From: Chrysoperla carnea
Lineage: Eukaryota > Arthropoda > Insecta > Neuroptera > Chrysopidae
Assembly (NCBI RefSeq): GCF_905475395.1
Contig: NC_058337.1
Coordinates: 8,792,983 to 8,856,982 of the forward strand
DNA: 64,000 nucleotides
Direction of reading: 5' to 3'
Numbering within the stretch: the first letter of the stretch is position 1; each line of letters begins with the position of its first letter. Below the pieces are notes generated by a model that saw only the letters and a program-made list of their open reading frames with translations, searched no databases and had not been told where the DNA came from. A program made the translations under genes and the position numbers. Positions 60,700 through 64,000 of this stretch are shown piece after piece.

Positions 60700-61060
60700 A
60701 GGACGTTCATTAACACACCCGGGTCTTACTATGTGCGATCATAAGGAAACAGTATAAAAATTTTAAATTTAGGTTTTTCCATTTGCAGTTCCTATGCTTG
60801 AACTAAAATAAAACCTTTTTTTCGGCAGAATTTAACGAATTTTTTTTCTCAAAGACGACAGTGAGTTTTACATGCTTTGACCCGCGAAATCGCGAACTTT
60901 GAAGCTGATTATCTCGCGATCTAAACAGCCAAAAATTCTCGAGATCTCTATTCTGAGCCTAGGAAAAAAATAGGCCAAATTTTATACATAAAATAGCCAT
61001 TCTTAGGGAGTCTTCAATAGCAGTTTCCGATTATGATGATTTTATGATTTAATGTTTCTT
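60700..61060 (-). repeat. Repeat family F, copy 2
   Basis: Inverse relative of 47640-48110: CATGCTTTGACCCGCGAAAT and TATCTCGCGATCTAAACAG are the best-kept blocks. Confidence 0.6.
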
Positions 61061-61066
61061 TTTATA

Positions 61067-61256
61067 CAGGGTGTTCTGTTATTGACTGCAGATCGTCGGC
61101 CTACAGAATGAGCTCATAAAGACGAAGGAAAAATTCATTTACCAATTTTGGATTTGAGCCCTAGTTTGGGCGCTACAGGTATGGCAAAAATTGATAAATT
61201 TGTTCATTGACTGACTATGATTCGATAACCAGCAGCCAATGATAATTTCATAAAAT
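61067..61256 (+). repeat. Repeat family E, copy 2
   Basis: Starts TA|CAGGGTGTTCTGTTATTGAC and continues in parallel with the inverse of 44538-44719 to AGCAGCCAATGATAAT. Confidence 0.7.
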
Positions 61257-61870
61257 CACCTAATTAAAGGTGTTCATAAAATCACCTAATTAAACCATGC
61301 CGGGTAGTCTGCCTGTCAGTCTATCCGTCTGTCCGTATGTCTGTCAGTAAACACGATAACTCAAAAACGAAAGGAGATATCAATCTGAAATTTTTAGAGC
61401 GTAGCTACTCAAGATGTAAAAAGTTAGTTTGAGGTTGTAAATGAGCAACATAGGTCAATTAATTCTTGAGTACGTAAGAGCAATTTTCAAAACCGTTATA
61501 GACGGAACGAAAGTTTAAGCGTAAACAATGTTCCATATAGAAAAATAAACAACTTTTGTTTGAAACATTTTTTGGTAACCATCATTGATTGTTTACCCGT
61601 AAGGGCGCTTAGTGGGGCAAAACTTTGGTGTCTATTTCCTCCAAAACTATAAAAGAAAGAGAATTGAAAATTTGCCGGTTGCTTTAACTAGTCTTGAGAA
61701 AAAAATTTTAGAACATAGTTTCGAGAAACTTCAAAAACTAAAATGGGCGCTTTTAAACTTTTCTAATATATTAAAAACTGTGTATTCATAATGCAAGCAC
61801 TGACATTCAACACTTTCTATACATGATATTTCAACAATTTACTCAGTCGATAGTTAATTTTCATTTGTTT
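61257..61870 (-). repeat. Repeat family A, copy 12 (diverged, long-leader)
   Basis: Reverse orientation. The truncated terminus has a tandemly repeated TTCATAAAATCACCTAATTA. It includes GTCTGTCCGTATGTCTG, the CAAAACTTTGGTGTC segment, and a diverged leader. Confidence 0.75.
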
Positions 61871-61887
61871 ATTCTCTATTACATTAC

Positions 61888-61950
61888 CTGAAGTATATAT
61901 TTTAGCGCCTATTTTGTTGTTGCCAGCTTTGGCTTCATAGCTAACACCAC
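61888..61950 (-). CDS. Small internal coding exon (21 codons), unknown product
   Basis: The acceptor TAATTTTTTTTAG and donor GTAATG bound 63 nt. Only one frame is open: GVSYEAKAGNNKIGAKIYTS, entering and leaving in phase 1. Codon content is richer in GC than the flanks. The exit phase fits the exon at 59172-59293, giving ..KIYTS-D-FQKPTS... The product is not recognised; the start of the gene would lie beyond the window. Confidence 0.5.
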
Positions 61951-62265
61951 CTAAAAAAAATTAGTTTATTTTATCAACTGTCATCCTGACAGTAATTTAG
62001 TTATTGTAAAAGATTATGAATGGCAACAATTTGCAATTCTCACCCTAACTCTTTGGCGTAGGGGGCTTAACTAGTTAATGTTCCCAGTTTTTGGTTGGAA
62101 TTTAATAAATTGGTAAAGATAATCGAAGCAAACATTTTGTTGGTATGAAAAGTACACTCGAGCGGGAATCGAAGTTGCAATATGGAGTTTTCCCGCTTCA
62201 GTCCTATCCCATCGGAATAGTCTACAGGCCAAAAGAATCTTAGACAAAGACAAAAATAAACTCGA

Positions 62266-62830
62266 ACAAGTGAAAACAAACAATTGACTGAGTTAATTGT
62301 TGAAATACCATGCATAGTCAGTGTTGATTTCTTTATCACATAACACATACAAACATGTGACACATACATAACTGATAATCAAGTATAGTACATATTATAA
62401 AATTTCCGCCTAATTGGCGCCCTCACGGGTAAACAGTGATGTTTACGAAAAAATGTTTCAAACAAAAGTTGTTTAATTTTTGATAAGGAACATTTTTTAT
62501 ATTTAAACTTTTGTTCTATCTCTAACGGTTTACAAGATGGGTCCTACGGACCCAAGACCCAATAGACCTATGATCCTCATTTACGAACTTGACCTCACTT
62601 TTTACGTCCTGAGTACGCTGTAAAAATTTCAGCTCGATATCTTTTTTCGTTTTTGAGTTATCGTGTCCACAGACGGAAAGACGGACGGACGGACGGACGG
62701 GCAACCGGAAATGGACTAATTAGGTGATTTTATGAACACCTATGACAAAATTTTTTTCCTAGCATCATTATTTTTAAGCGTTACAAACTTGGGACTAAAC
62801 TTAATATACTATGTATAATTCATTCAAAAG
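62266..62830 (+). repeat. Repeat family A, copy 13 (near full length)
   Basis: ACAAGTGAAAACAAACAATT leader, core TCTAACGGTTTACAAGATGG, and (GGAC)n near 62680-62700. It is cut just inside the terminal palindrome (CTATGTATAATTCATT). Confidence 0.88.
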
Positions 62831-64000
62831 CATTCTTCATACTATACAAATCCAACAATAGATTTATTCTTCAACTATTTATTGTTCAGTTTTGACAAAA
62901 TATAAAAGAGCAACTAACAAAACAAACAACGAAATACATATCAAATGATGATAAAATTAATGAAACTTTAAAAGAGAAATACGCATGTCATAATGAGATA
63001 GTAGATAAAGAGTAGAAGATCGATCTTTTGCGTACACATGTATTCACTCTTTATACGATATTTTCTAATCCATTTCTATCTACAATGACGATGCTGAGTG
63101 TGAAATTCTGTGGTGATTTTGTATCTATTATAAAAAAAGTAGCCATAGGTGTTAGTTATATTAGTTTAGTACTCCCAATTTCAGATAATATTAAGAACAT
63201 TTTGGACATATTCTGGAAACTACGAATTGTGAACCTGGACCTTCGTGTTTTGTTAGTGTACCTGGAAAGTTTTCCGGCAGTTTTGAAAAATGGTGATTTT
63301 TAAATTTTGAGGTGCTCTTTTTGAATTTTTACTTTGCTACCTTATATATGGCGTCAAAGTAAAATGGCGTCAAAACGTAGTTTTTTAACGATATTTTCTT
63401 TCCTTAACCATTTTTTTCATAGACTCAATAGTTTCGAGGAGCGCCGCAAAGTGTGGCGCTGTGGTTATACTGGTTATCGTGAATAGCTCGTGAATATGTT
63501 GAATAACTCGTAGTTATGCTGAATAACTCGTTTAAACAAGATAATATCTCTTTAACATACCTATCAAAAGTGGTATGATTCCTTTATTTTGATAAAAGTC
63601 AGTTTTTCATGAAAGTTTTTATCGAGTACCTGTTCATAAGGGATCATATGTTTATCACCTGATACGCAATAGTTTATCACCTGATATTCGATAAAACATT
63701 AAAAAATTAAAAGTATTAAAAAATTGTCTGCCGGTAAAAGTATTAAAGAACTCAATAGGATAAGTAGTTTGTGTTCATTGAGCCCTGGCTTCTAATAAAG
63801 GAAACTGTTTTATTTGCGAAAATCTACTAACTGATGGTGAAGTTAAGGAAAAAGGATTGAAACAACATTAAAAAAACGCGCGGCTTACTCTACTTCACGT
63901 TGATGTGAATACGAATTATTCCGCGTGTAGTAAGTAAAACTTTGCGGCGCTGCTACGCTGAAACTATTGATTTTACCAAAAAAATGATTGGCACATTAAA
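62831..64000. other. Window end; foldback arms, no gene
   Basis: An inverted pair lies at 63423-63455 (CAATAGTTTCGAGGAGCGCC..) and 63942-63972 (GGCGCTGCTACGCTGAAACT..), enclosing GAATAACTCG repeats; this is probably one more TIR element of about 550 bp. A 91-codon frame at 63028-63303 has no domain. Confidence 0.5.

Noticed and set aside
60095-62369. Similar frames MYVSHVCMC.. at two places, suggesting a duplicated gene
   Set aside because: Both lie in the leader of family A copies.

Overview
The window is AT-rich, intron-containing animal DNA, almost certainly from an insect. The reasons are a ZAD-type C2H2 zinc-finger gene (an arthropod lineage), short GT-AG introns, and a dense load of small inverted-repeat transposons and ancient repeats. 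The order cannot be settled from the sequence. Protein-coding sequence is only a small part of the 64 kb; most of the rest is repeat-derived.

Layout. (1) 0.3-7.2 kb: two divergently transcribed C2H2 zinc-finger genes. The minus-strand one (273-1802) is a single-exon 13-finger protein. The plus-strand one (3697-7164) has three exons that I joined by splice phase: ZAD domain plus 11 fingers. Its second intron is almost filled by a foldback element. (2) 10.26-10.91 kb, minus: a complete four-exon UBC9/SUMO E2 gene of 158 codons. (3) 19.17-23.59 kb, minus: the last four exons of a signalling adaptor with the end of a PTB-like domain, a YVN motif, a proline motif and a C-terminal SH2 domain. Its 5' exons are further upstream. 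A good first exon at 48.65-48.84 kb, and two phase-compatible internal exons at 59.2 and 61.9 kb, lie on the same strand and may belong to it or to a neighbour. (4) Everything else is introns or intergenic DNA filled with repeats.

Repeats. Family A occurs about 13 times in both orientations; it is 0.25-1.4 kb long, capped by a short palindrome at each end, carries a GGAC-type microsatellite, and one copy holds a ~307-bp satellite array. Family B is the 'ACCGACTTC' repeat, with an almost perfect 137-bp hairpin in one copy. Family C is a 391-bp element in three copies. Family D is in three copies, with a tRNA-like part. Families E and F have two copies each. There are also a 574-bp hAT element with an 8-bp target duplication, three TA-flanked mariner/pogo-like MITEs, Helitron-like ends, SINE heads, two decayed non-LTR retrotransposons, and at least a dozen foldback structures.

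How the genes relate: the zinc-finger proteins are presumed nuclear DNA-binding regulators and carry repeated psi-K-x-E motifs, the substrate motif of the UBC9 enzyme encoded next door. That link is an inference. No new multi-gene system is evident. The most unusual material is the hairpin-capped repeat family, the near-complete occupation of a zinc-finger intron by a foldback element, and a MITE carrying six exact nuclear-receptor half-sites.
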